A stretch of 64,000 nt of DNA from Bacteroidota bacterium (GTDB lineage: Bacteria; Bacteroidota; Bacteroidia; Chitinophagales; Chitinophagaceae), in assembly GCA_023416995.1 (NCBI GenBank), contig JAEZGI010000032.1:62001-126000 (forward strand), written 5' to 3'. Below are positions 33,828 through 41,606 of this stretch, in pieces; position 1 is the first letter of the stretch, and every line of letters begins with the position of its first letter. The position numbers were made by a program, and so were the translations under genes. The notes under the pieces were generated by a model. The model had not been told where the DNA came from and ran no database searches. It was given only the letters and a program-made list of their open reading frames with translations.

Positions 33828-36368
33828 TCATAAGATATACCGCAATGTAACACCAAAGGTTCTTTGATCTCCTAATACGGCCGCATAATGTCCTGCGTTA
33901 CCTGCAGCAGGAAGTAATTGTTCAAAGTAATTTTTGTCGGCAAGATTTCTGACCCACACAAAAGCAGATAGTCCTTGGGTTGCCCTGAACCCTGCGCGAG
34001 CATTCAACAGCAGGTAACCGGGAATATTCAGGTATTTCGACGGCGATGCACTTGATGAAAACGATGACCGGGTATAGCCATCAAGCGCCAGGAAATATTT
34101 TCCTTCCTGGCCAAGAAACTTGCTTGCTAAAGTTGTCAGCTCACCACCAAAGGAACCTGCCCATTTTGAAACACCCGGAAGCTGGCCTCCAGATACATCT
34201 TTAAATGAAGTCGGTGCACCCGTTTCTTCCAATGGCACCGGTGCATTTTTAAACGATTTATATTTAGCCTCGGTGTAAGCAACGTTTCCGTAAACAGTCA
34301 ACACACGGCTCAATAAAAAATTGGCATCAAGTTCCGCTCCATATACTCGTACTTTCTCCGCATTCGCAAGGTAGCCACGATTAACGCCTACCTCTGCAGT
34401 TTGCACCTGCGTCTGGTAATCTTTAATATCAGTATTATGCACCACTATGTTAAGCGTGCTGCCTTTGAATGGTTTGGTCTTTACACCAAATTCGAAACTT
34501 TGTACATACTCCGGACGGATGCTGGCCAGTTCTGTCATCACCTCGCCGTTTGAAGTTGGCAATCCACCGAGATTAACGCCAACAGGTTTATATGAGTTCG
34601 AGTAGGTTGCAAAAATATTGGCTGCATGACCCGCCTTGTATGCAATGGTCAATTGTCCCGATAAATTGCTTTCATCGACATCAGCCTTGAAAGCCTGGTT
34701 GCTATACACTGAATTTTTGATTGTCAGCAGTGCCTGGTCGGTTGTCTGAAGTCCACCATAGGTTTGCCTGTCATAATCAACTTCTTTCTGATCATAATTG
34801 AAACGTAATCCCGGAAGGATATGTATTCTTTCAGTGACTTTCCAATCGGCCTGTGCAAAAACTGCTGCGCCAAAAGTTTTCAAACGAGATTTTGTTTTGA
34901 TGCCGTAACCTTCAAGCAGCCCTGGAGTTTGCCACAATGCACTGGTCGAACTTTGTGAAAACCTCCACTGCGCGGCTCCGGATTCTTCAATGTGAACGGG
35001 GTCAGTTTTAAGATCCTGCCCGATAAAAAACACACCAACCACTCCACTTAATTGCGGAGATATGTCGCCTGCATACCTTACTTCCTGTGTGATTTGTTTG
35101 TGTTTGGAAGTGGCCTGGGAAAGACTCAAAACTGATAAGGCGGTGAAGTCACGATCGTTGGATGGATCCCAGTTCCAGTATCTCCAGGCGGTGGTGGAGG
35201 TTAATGTTCCCCGGCCGATTTTCGCGTCTACATTTAATGATACACCACCCAGGTCATTCCCGGAGCGCCATGGCGTGTTGTGATCGATTTTTCTGTCAAA
35301 TGGGTTCTGCGATGGTAACTGGTATCCAAGGTCAGCAATGATCTGGTTGAACTGGCGGTATGCCGGTCTTTGGGTGGGCACAACTCCGGCGACAACCTGC
35401 GCATATCCATCCGGTCTTTGCCTGGTAAAATCTCCGGCAAGGGTAACCTTGACAGCATCGCTCACAGCATATAAAAGTTGCCCCCTTGCACCGAGGTTGT
35501 TCAGGTCATTCACTTTTTTACCGGTACTTACATTTTCAATTAAACCATCTCTCTGTGTACCCGAAAAAGAGAACCTTCCTGCCAGACTTTTAGTGATCGC
35601 TCCTGTTACGGAAGCCTTGGCTTGTATATATCCGAAGTTACCGTAGCTCACCTCAAACCTTGCCCCGGGTGTAAAGGAAGCCGGACGGGTAGTAATATTA
35701 AAAGCACCTGCCGTCGTGTTTTTTCCAAATAGGGTACCCTGGGGGCCACGAAGAACTTCGATTTGTTCGATATCAATGAAGTCAAGAGTTGTTGCTGCCG
35801 GGCGGGCATAATATACACCGTCAACATAGAACCCAACACCCGGATCAATTCCATCATTGGTCAAACCAAAAGTAGAACCCATCCCGCGAATGTTAAGCGT
35901 CGTATTTCTTGGGTTTGAAGAATATAGTTGCACGGCCGGAACCAATTCTTTCAAACGGTTAACATTAAATGCACCGCTTTCTTCCACACGGGCGCCGCCC
36001 ACCACCGAGATTGGAATAGGTACAGATTGAGCTGTCTCCAGTCTGCGACGGGAAGTAATAACTACCTCTTTAAGCTGGTCATCAGGAAAAAGAATAATAT
36101 CCAGGTCAGCGGAAGTTGCCGCCTGCACTTCAATATTTTTTGGCCGGAAGCCCGCTGCGGTTACCCGGATACTAACGGGGAAGTTTGTTTGTTCCGGGAA
36201 GTTAAAATGCCCCTGCTCGTCAGCCGCAATGGGTCGGCCGCCTTTTAGGGTAACCGTTGCTCCTGCTACAGGAACCCCGCTGCTGTCTTTGATTACGCCC
36301 GATAATTGAGCGTATGCCGATCCTGAAATGATGCTTATGGAAAATACAAATGCAACCAGAATTTTCAT
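33828..36368 (-). CDS. TonB-dependent receptor with N-terminal carboxypeptidase-like domain
   Basis: 846 aa. Signal peptide (MKILVAFVFSISIISGSAYA), then a CarboxypepD_reg-like beta-sandwich at ~21-95 ('SGVIKDSSGVPVAGATVTLK'). The plug domain follows with 'LKEVVITSRRRLETAQSVPI', 'NIRGMGSTFGLTNDGIDPGV' and 'IEVLRGPQGTLFGKNTTAGA'. The 22-strand barrel ends in 'LGDQRTFGVTLRYIL', a normal terminal aromatic/hydrophobic strand. The body is of the CirA/FecA-like non-SusC class: no SusD partner is adjacent, so the ligand is probably a small molecule or metal chelate rather than a glycan. Two tandem dyads flank its -7 element, suggesting tight control. Confidence 0.92.
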   Translation of the reverse strand: MKILVAFVFSISIISGSAYAQLSGVIKDSSGVPVAGATVTLKGGRPIAADEQGHFNFPEQTNFPVSIRVTAAGFRPKNIEVQAATSADLDIILFPDDQLKEVVITSRRRLETAQSVPIPISVVGGARVEESGAFNVNRLKELVPAVQLYSSNPRNTTLNIRGMGSTFGLTNDGIDPGVGFYVDGVYYARPAATTLDFIDIEQIEVLRGPQGTLFGKNTTAGAFNITTRPASFTPGARFEVSYGNFGYIQAKASVTGAITKSLAGRFSFSGTQRDGLIENVSTGKKVNDLNNLGARGQLLYAVSDAVKVTLAGDFTRQRPDGYAQVVAGVVPTQRPAYRQFNQIIADLGYQLPSQNPFDRKIDHNTPWRSGNDLGGVSLNVDAKIGRGTLTSTTAWRYWNWDPSNDRDFTALSVLSLSQATSKHKQITQEVRYAGDISPQLSGVVGVFFIGQDLKTDPVHIEESGAAQWRFSQSSTSALWQTPGLLEGYGIKTKSRLKTFGAAVFAQADWKVTERIHILPGLRFNYDQKEVDYDRQTYGGLQTTDQALLTIKNSVYSNQAFKADVDESNLSGQLTIAYKAGHAANIFATYSNSYKPVGVNLGGLPTSNGEVMTELASIRPEYVQSFEFGVKTKPFKGSTLNIVVHNTDIKDYQTQVQTAEVGVNRGYLANAEKVRVYGAELDANFLLSRVLTVYGNVAYTEAKYKSFKNAPVPLEETGAPTSFKDVSGGQLPGVSKWAGSFGGELTTLASKFLGQEGKYFLALDGYTRSSFSSSASPSKYLNIPGYLLLNARAGFRATQGLSAFVWVRNLADKNYFEQLLPAAGNAGHYAAVLGDQRTFGVTLRYIL

Positions 36369-36393
36369 GTTGTGGGTTTGTTTCTTATATAAA

Positions 36394-36443
36394 GTCTATT
36401 AAAATGGTAGACAAATATATAATAGTCCACTTATTTTGTAGAG
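36394..36443 (-). promoter_or_regulatory. Two tandem 19-bp dyads flanking the -7 element of the TonB receptor gene
   Basis: GTCTATTAAAATGGTAGAC (36394-36412) and GTCCACTTATTTTGTAGAG (36425-36443) are related imperfect inverted repeats whose starts are 31 bp apart, close to three helical turns. Between them the minus strand reads TATATTTG (36412-36419), an exact TAnnTTTG. A repressor bound to both sites would block the promoter. The regulator is not in the window. Confidence 0.55.
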
Positions 36444-36497
36444 TTTAATTTCAAAAATTTTTTTGACCGGGCAAATGCTGATGATAAGCTGCGAGTC

Positions 36498-36528
36498 AAA
36501 AAACAAAAAAACCACCCGCAGGGGTGGT
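36498..36528 (-). terminator. Rho-independent terminator of the cytochrome c gene
   Basis: ACCACCC-loop-GGGTGGT (36511-36528), followed on the minus strand by a T-rich run of 13 nt, 26 nt past the cytochrome c stop. It insulates the TonB receptor downstream. Confidence 0.88.
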
Positions 36529-36553
36529 TAATATATATGAGGTTGTTTGAGAC

Positions 36554-37150
36554 TTATGATTTGGAAACACTTCTCAGATCCTGCGGCGCAATTGCTTGCG
36601 GCACAATGTTTTTAATTGGCTTTGTAGATTTAAGAAACGCGAAGATCGCCTTCATATCCTCATCATTCATATCCTTATAATTCTCCCAGGGCATAGGCGG
36701 TAATAAAGGTCTGCTTCCATCAATGCCTTTAAATTTTCCTTCTTTGAGCGCCTTTCTAAACTGGGCTTCGGTCCAACTACCGATTCCAGTTGAATCAGAA
36801 GTTAGGTTGGCCGCGAAGGAAGCTCCCCATGGACCAACGGTGCCTGTTCCTACCATATTAAACAACACCCAGTTTTTGGTGGTGGCTGTATCAAATGGTA
36901 GTACAGGAATTTCTGCAGGATGTCCTGATAATAACCTGTCAGTATCTAATGCAGGACCCTGGGGAGTCATCTTTTTAGGGGTATGACAATCATTACAGCC
37001 CATCATATTAACCAGGTAAGCACCTCGTTTAACCAGGCTATCGTTACTGATTTCGGCCACAGCAACCCGTTCATTTTGTGTGGAACTGCAGGAAACAATC
37101 GCAGCTATAAAAGCGGTAACACCTGCCAGTACCAGAATTTTCTTTTGCAT
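36554..37150 (-). CDS. Monoheme cytochrome c lipoprotein
   Basis: 198 aa from the ATG at 37150, which starts the lipoprotein signal 'KILVLAGVTAFIAAIVSC' (lipobox Cys near residue 20). The frame is open upstream to 37249 but without a leader. One heme c site, CNDCH, lies in 'GAYLVNMMGCNDCHTPKKMT'. The distal Met ligand is probably in 'LLPPMPWENYKDMNDEDM'. Members of this family act as periplasmic or outer-membrane electron carriers or as dehydrogenase subunits. It is alone in its transcript, closed by a strong terminator. Confidence 0.85.
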   Translation of the reverse strand: MQKKILVLAGVTAFIAAIVSCSSTQNERVAVAEISNDSLVKRGAYLVNMMGCNDCHTPKKMTPQGPALDTDRLLSGHPAEIPVLPFDTATTKNWVLFNMVGTGTVGPWGASFAANLTSDSTGIGSWTEAQFRKALKEGKFKGIDGSRPLLPPMPWENYKDMNDEDMKAIFAFLKSTKPIKNIVPQAIAPQDLRSVSKS

Positions 37151-37425
37151 AAATAATGTGTTGGTTGTTTTTAAGGTGATACGAATATAGGGTTGTTTAT
37201 CCGGCGATAACAGCGATTTCGGGATCAACTGAGGAAAATGGTGTATCAATCGCAGACCAAAAACGTTCAGGCATCACCGTGAGTAAGGGTTTCGGCTAAA
37301 ATGATTTTTTTTTAATTTTTGCAAAAAAAATCTCGTTGTACCCGGTCCATCCAGTTAAGCTGTCAATTCATCCGATAAGAGATTTTTTCCGGAACGGGTC
37401 ATACAGATATTTGAGAAAAAAATCA

Positions 37426-38280
37426 ATGAAACAAAAAATTGCGAGGCCATATTCATATGGATTAAAAATCTTCACTGTAAGTTCTGTTATCATATTGGTT
37501 GCGTTCATTTCGATGTCATTCAGAATGGGCAGCATATCAGACGATCTCTGGAAAACGTTGGGTATCACACAGCTTAAAGGAGCTGAAAAAATAAAAAGCA
37601 GCTTTATGTACGGATACCTTGATTATTATGGTGTAAAAAATATTAAAGCTTTAGCCAACGGTGATCGATCAGTAATTACCCGGGATCTGCTCAATTATAC
37701 TAAAACCTATCTTAACAGTGCTGAGGTGAAAGCTGCTTATGCAGAAGAAAGAGGTGCTGCTAAACCGGCTGCCCCGGAACTTGCAAAATTCACTAAAGAA
37801 CAGATCAGGGATAGGGAAGTGGCCAACTTAAAAAAAAGTATTGGTGAGGTGGAGCAACTGCTTAAAGAATATCCTGAAATGGAAAAGACCATGCGTCCTT
37901 CAATTAATGAGCTCAATAAAACAATCAAAGAATACATGGCACCTGGTAGTAAACTGGTAGACATTATGCATATGGGTCAGGTGGAAGACAATAAATACAA
38001 AGAAAGACAATATGCAGAGGACCTGGAGAAATGGGAAGCAGACTATCCATCAGATCATCGTATCAAACTCCGCAATCATTTACAAAAATATCTTTCTATC
38101 GCGAACACCGTTGACTTCAATGCAACGCTTATTGAAAAAAGAGGAAAAATGATTTTTGAGAAAAGTGAATATGAAGGAAAGGATCATGAATGGAAAATGA
38201 TCTTCCGCGCGGGAAAAGAGGTGTACCAGGTTGCCAAACCCTTTGCTGAACAATGGCTGAAAGAATTACCGGCACAGTAG
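37426..38280 (+). CDS. Uncharacterised exported/membrane-anchored K/E-rich protein
   Basis: 284 aa from ATG 37426 (an earlier in-frame start at 37336 would add 30 residues before the hydrophobic segment). A single hydrophobic stretch near residues 15-35 ('IFTVSSVIILVAFISMSFRM') is a signal peptide or anchor. The rest is strongly charged and helical, with predicted coiled coil in 'VANLKKSIGEVEQLLKEYPE' and 'MEKTMRPSINELNKTIKEYM'. No cysteine pairs or catalytic motif are visible and I do not recognise a family. Upstream 37151-37425 is non-coding and A/T-rich. Confidence 0.65.
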   Translation: MKQKIARPYSYGLKIFTVSSVIILVAFISMSFRMGSISDDLWKTLGITQLKGAEKIKSSFMYGYLDYYGVKNIKALANGDRSVITRDLLNYTKTYLNSAEVKAAYAEERGAAKPAAPELAKFTKEQIRDREVANLKKSIGEVEQLLKEYPEMEKTMRPSINELNKTIKEYMAPGSKLVDIMHMGQVEDNKYKERQYAEDLEKWEADYPSDHRIKLRNHLQKYLSIANTVDFNATLIEKRGKMIFEKSEYEGKDHEWKMIFRAGKEVYQVAKPFAEQWLKELPAQ

Positions 38281-38370
38281 CATAATTCCGGTTGAGTATA
38301 TTAAGCACTGACGATATAACGTAACCGATTACCGGTTTATATTCTAAATTGCTGCAGTATCATAGCAACG

Positions 38371-38397
38371 ACCGGGTTCCCTGAACCCGGTTTTTTT
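38371..38397 (+). terminator. Rho-independent terminator
   Basis: ACCGGGTTC / GAACCCGGT arms with a 3-nt loop followed by seven T, 90 nt past the stop of the K/E-rich protein gene. The remaining part of 38281-38558 shows no gene. Confidence 0.88.
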
Positions 38398-38558
38398 GTT
38401 GGTTCGTCTTAAGCTTCTAAGTACTTCATCCAGGTCACCTGCATCGTCTGTTCATTTACGTTGGCACGATATTTTAAGGACTCGAATCAGCCATCCTGCG
38501 AAAAAATTTGATTGTAACCCGGTAAATTAACCTCTTATCATCATTTAAAATTGTAACA

Positions 38559-39212
38559 ATGAAATTCAATTATTTGTTAGGAGTGGTAGCATCATTTTGC
38601 ATTTTGACTACCGCATGTAATTCAAACGACAAACAGGTTCAGGCAGACCTTGAACGTCTTGACAATTACCTGGATTCCATAAAAAAAGATGCGCCGGCGT
38701 ATTCTGCTCAGACCTGGAATGAAATTGAAAAAGAATACAATACCACTGTTGAGAAAGTGCAGGAAAAAAGTACAGAGTTGTCTGCAGAAGCAAATACAAA
38801 ACTAGAAGAAGTCAGAGCAGAGTATAATGCGCTGAAAGAAAAATACAATACCTATGTAAGAGAAGAAAAGGCTAAAAACGATTACAAAGTAAAGATCCGG
38901 AAATCCCTATTTGGAGATCAACTGGTTGGGGATGATATGGACTTTAATTTTGTAACAGGAAAAAATGCCTTATCTGTTTACGAACGGTTTGTGAACAATG
39001 TCAAAGACAATAAAGATGAATATAGCCGGGAAGACTGGGATGAAATCAAAGTATTATACGAGGCACTGGATACAAGAAAAAATGAAATTGAAAAAGATTT
39101 GTCTTCCTCGGATAATTTAAAAATTGCAAGAAAAAAGATTGAATTTGCTGCAATCAAATCGATTAGACGTCCACTTGCAAAAGTGAAAGAAAACGAGGAA
39201 GCAAAACAGTAA
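38559..39212 (+). CDS. Uncharacterised coiled-coil lipoprotein (DUF6565-like)
   Basis: 217 aa with a lipoprotein leader 'YLLGVVASFCILTTACNSND' (lipobox Cys at about residue 20). The mature part is almost entirely charged helix: 'LDNYLDSIKKDAPAYSAQTW', 'TKLEEVRAEYNALKEKYNTY' and 'RKNEIEKDLSSSDNLKIARK'. Such K/E-rich lipoproteins are frequent in Chitinophagaceae and carry DUF labels; I assign the DUF only tentatively. It resembles the preceding exported protein in composition, but the terminator between them argues for separate transcripts. Confidence 0.7.
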   Translation: MKFNYLLGVVASFCILTTACNSNDKQVQADLERLDNYLDSIKKDAPAYSAQTWNEIEKEYNTTVEKVQEKSTELSAEANTKLEEVRAEYNALKEKYNTYVREEKAKNDYKVKIRKSLFGDQLVGDDMDFNFVTGKNALSVYERFVNNVKDNKDEYSREDWDEIKVLYEALDTRKNEIEKDLSSSDNLKIARKKIEFAAIKSIRRPLAKVKENEEAKQ

Positions 39213-39231
39213 TCTGATCCGGATAATTCAT

Positions 39232-39258
39232 AAAGCCACCCAATAGGGTGGTTTTTTT
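39232..39258 (+). terminator. Rho-independent terminator after the coiled-coil lipoprotein
   Basis: CCACCC-AATA-GGGTGG stem (39236-39251) extended by A/T pairs, followed by a run of T. Confidence 0.85.
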
Positions 39259-39309
39259 TATCGCCTATCACAGCATCTGAATAAATAAAATTCCGGGAAA
39301 TGCATGCTT

Positions 39310-39332
39310 TACTAAATATTTTAGTATTTTTG
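39310..39332 (+). promoter_or_regulatory. Dyad operator overlapping the -7 element of imuA-imuB-dnaE2 (LexA-type candidate)
   Basis: TACTAAATATTTTAGTA (39310-39326) is a perfect 17-bp inverted repeat (TACTAAA-TAT-TTTAGTA). The -7 element TATTTTTG (39325-39332, exact TAnnTTTG) overlaps its last two bases, 26 nt before the imuA start. Position and symmetry suit a repressor of the SOS type. No lexA gene lies in the window. Confidence 0.65.
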
Positions 39333-39357
39333 TCTGGAGGTTACTAAATGATGAAGG

Positions 39358-40089
39358 ATGACAAAGGTGGAAACAGATATAATTACCCGTCTGAGAAGAG
39401 AAATTCTTCCGCTGCAGGGTTATAAACCGTGTCAAACTGAACGTCAGCGTTTTCGGGGCTTGTCACCTATAGAGGCAGCTTTTCCAGACAATCGTTTTCC
39501 AACCGGTGCCATTCATGAATTCATGACAACGAGTAGCTCATCCGCGGCTGCCACAACCGGGTTCATATATAGCTTACTTACCAACCTCATGAATAAAGGC
39601 CAGGCTGCCATCTGGATCACAAAATCTCACCAGTTGTTTCCGGTTGCACTGGCTCAATTTAATATCGCTCCTGATAGATTGATTATCATCGAAGCTAATA
39701 AAGAAAAAGAATTATTGTGGGTTACGGAAGAAGCATTAAAGTGCGAAGGATTGGCCGCTGTAATTTGTGAGATCCCAGATATCAGTCTTATTGCTTCCAG
39801 GCGTTTGCAACTGGCAGTAGAAACTTCTGGTATAACTGGTATGATTATGCGAAATACTTTAAAGAACAATATCACCAGCGCAATCGCACGCTGGCGCATA
39901 AGTTCTTTGCCGTGCAAAACTCCAAATGATTTGCCAGGGCTCGGCTTCCCCAGGTGGAACATTGCATTGGAAAAAGTGCGCAACGGGAGACCTGCTTCAT
40001 GGCAGTTTGAATGGAACGGAAATCAACACAGGGAAATCTTACCAGAACGTACTATGAACATTACACAACTTAACAGAAAAACCGGGTAA
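39358..40089 (+). CDS. imuA: ImuA, RecA/SulA-like accessory protein of translesion mutagenesis
   Basis: 243 aa. 'FPDNRFPTGAIHEFMTTSSS' and 'GFIYSLLTNLMNKGQAAIWI' place it in the ImuA family, a RecA-fold relative that works with ImuB and DnaE2. The Walker A loop is degenerate (TTSSSSAAATT), as I would expect for this family. Later segments 'GLAAVICEIPDISLIASRRL' and 'GFPRWNIALEKVRNGRPASW' fit. The ATG at 39358 follows the dyad/-7 region by 26 nt. Its stop overlaps the ATG of imuB by one base (TAATG), implying translational coupling. Confidence 0.9.
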   Translation: MTKVETDIITRLRREILPLQGYKPCQTERQRFRGLSPIEAAFPDNRFPTGAIHEFMTTSSSSAAATTGFIYSLLTNLMNKGQAAIWITKSHQLFPVALAQFNIAPDRLIIIEANKEKELLWVTEEALKCEGLAAVICEIPDISLIASRRLQLAVETSGITGMIMRNTLKNNITSAIARWRISSLPCKTPNDLPGLGFPRWNIALEKVRNGRPASWQFEWNGNQHREILPERTMNITQLNRKTG

Positions 40090-41579
40090 TGTCTCGCTAT
40101 GTTTCTATATGGTTTAAAAATTTAAAAACCGATTGGTTTTGTCGCAGGGAACCGGAATTACTGAAGACAACGCTGATCCTCGCAGTAAAGGAACATGGCA
40201 GAATGGTTGTAACCGCAGCCAATCACAAAGCTTTACAAGAAGGCATTTATCCGGGAATGGCAGTGGCAGATGCGCGTGCGATTTATCCAGACCTTACGGT
40301 AATGGAAGATATACCCGGGATTGAGAAAAAACTGCTGACAAACCTTGCCAAATGGTGCATTCGTTATACCCCTATTGTATCAGTCGATTTGCCCGATGGT
40401 TTAATGCTGGACGTTTCAGGCTGTGCACATCTATGGGGTTCAGAATCCGGGTATATGAAGGATCTGCACGGCAAAATTTCTGCTATTGGTTATCGGGTTC
40501 GTGCTGCCATGGCCGACACTACAGGTGCTGCCTGGGCCATAGCAAGATTTGGCCAGGGCGCCGGAATTATACCACCAGGTCAACAAACTGATGCTTTACT
40601 GTCCTTACCCCCGGTAGCACTAAGGCTGGAACCTGAAATTGTTGAAAGATTGATGAAACTTGGTTTACACAGTATTCAAAGTTTTCTTTCCATGCCCCGG
40701 TCGGCACTCAGAAGAAGATTTGGTAAAGATTTTTTACAAAAACTGGATTATGCCACCGGTGTTGAAAAAGAATTTTTAGAACCCGTTTTTACTCCGGAAC
40801 CCTATTCCGAACGTTTACCCGCACTTGAACCCATATTCACCTTAACAGGTATTATTATCGCCCTTGAAAAACTTGTTATAGCGCTGACAGGAAGACTGGC
40901 CACTGAACAAAAAGGAATCAGGCAGCTCAGGTTGAAATGTTTCCGGATAGACAATCATATAAGCGAAATAACAATTGGAACGCACCAACCAACCTTGAAT
41001 GTCAAACACATTCTCAAATTATTTGAAAACAAAACGGAACAACTAGAACCCGAACCAGGTATAGAACTCTTTGTGTTGGATGCCTGTAAAGTCCAGGAAA
41101 TGATTCCTATGCAGGAGTCATTCTGGTCCGGCAAACCGGACACTGCCTTGCACCAGTTCATTGATCGGATTGCCAATAAAAATGCTTCAATCCGCATATC
41201 AAAATATTTGCCCGCTGCACATTATTGGCCCGAACGATCATATGTTAAAGCATTTTCCATTAATGATACTTCAGATGAAAAATGGCGGCTTGATAAACCA
41301 AGGCCAGTTCATCTGCTGAAGCATCCTGAATCAATTGGTGTGTCTGCACCCGTGCCTGATTATCCACCCATGCTTTTTACTTACAGGGGAAAAGTACACC
41401 ATATTAAAAAAGCAGATGGACCAGAAAGAATTGAAAGGGAATGGTGGATCGATGATGGTCCGCACCGGGATTATTATTCAGTAGAAGATCAGGATGGAAA
41501 CAGATTTTGGCTATTCAGATCAGGGCATTATGATGTTGAAAAAACATATCAATGGTTTATCCATGGATTTTTCTGTTAG
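40089..41579 (+). CDS. imuB: ImuB, Y-family polymerase-like mutagenesis protein
   Basis: 496 aa. The N-terminal Y-family palm region is recognisable ('ISRYVSIWF'-like start, 'MVVTAANHKALQEGIYPGMA', 'GLMLDVSGCAHLWGSESGYM') but the usual first catalytic carboxylate of DinB/UmuC is missing, as in known ImuB proteins, which are inactive as polymerases and act as adaptors to the beta clamp. Little-finger and C-terminal parts follow ('EPIFTLTGIIIALEKLVIAL', 'WWIDDGPHRDYYSVEDQDGN'). It is the middle gene of the cassette, with dnaE2 27 nt downstream. Confidence 0.92.
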   Translation: MSRYVSIWFKNLKTDWFCRREPELLKTTLILAVKEHGRMVVTAANHKALQEGIYPGMAVADARAIYPDLTVMEDIPGIEKKLLTNLAKWCIRYTPIVSVDLPDGLMLDVSGCAHLWGSESGYMKDLHGKISAIGYRVRAAMADTTGAAWAIARFGQGAGIIPPGQQTDALLSLPPVALRLEPEIVERLMKLGLHSIQSFLSMPRSALRRRFGKDFLQKLDYATGVEKEFLEPVFTPEPYSERLPALEPIFTLTGIIIALEKLVIALTGRLATEQKGIRQLRLKCFRIDNHISEITIGTHQPTLNVKHILKLFENKTEQLEPEPGIELFVLDACKVQEMIPMQESFWSGKPDTALHQFIDRIANKNASIRISKYLPAAHYWPERSYVKAFSINDTSDEKWRLDKPRPVHLLKHPESIGVSAPVPDYPPMLFTYRGKVHHIKKADGPERIEREWWIDDGPHRDYYSVEDQDGNRFWLFRSGHYDVEKTYQWFIHGFFC

Positions 41580-41606
41580 TTATTTGAAAGTTTGAAAATG
41601 TGAAGA

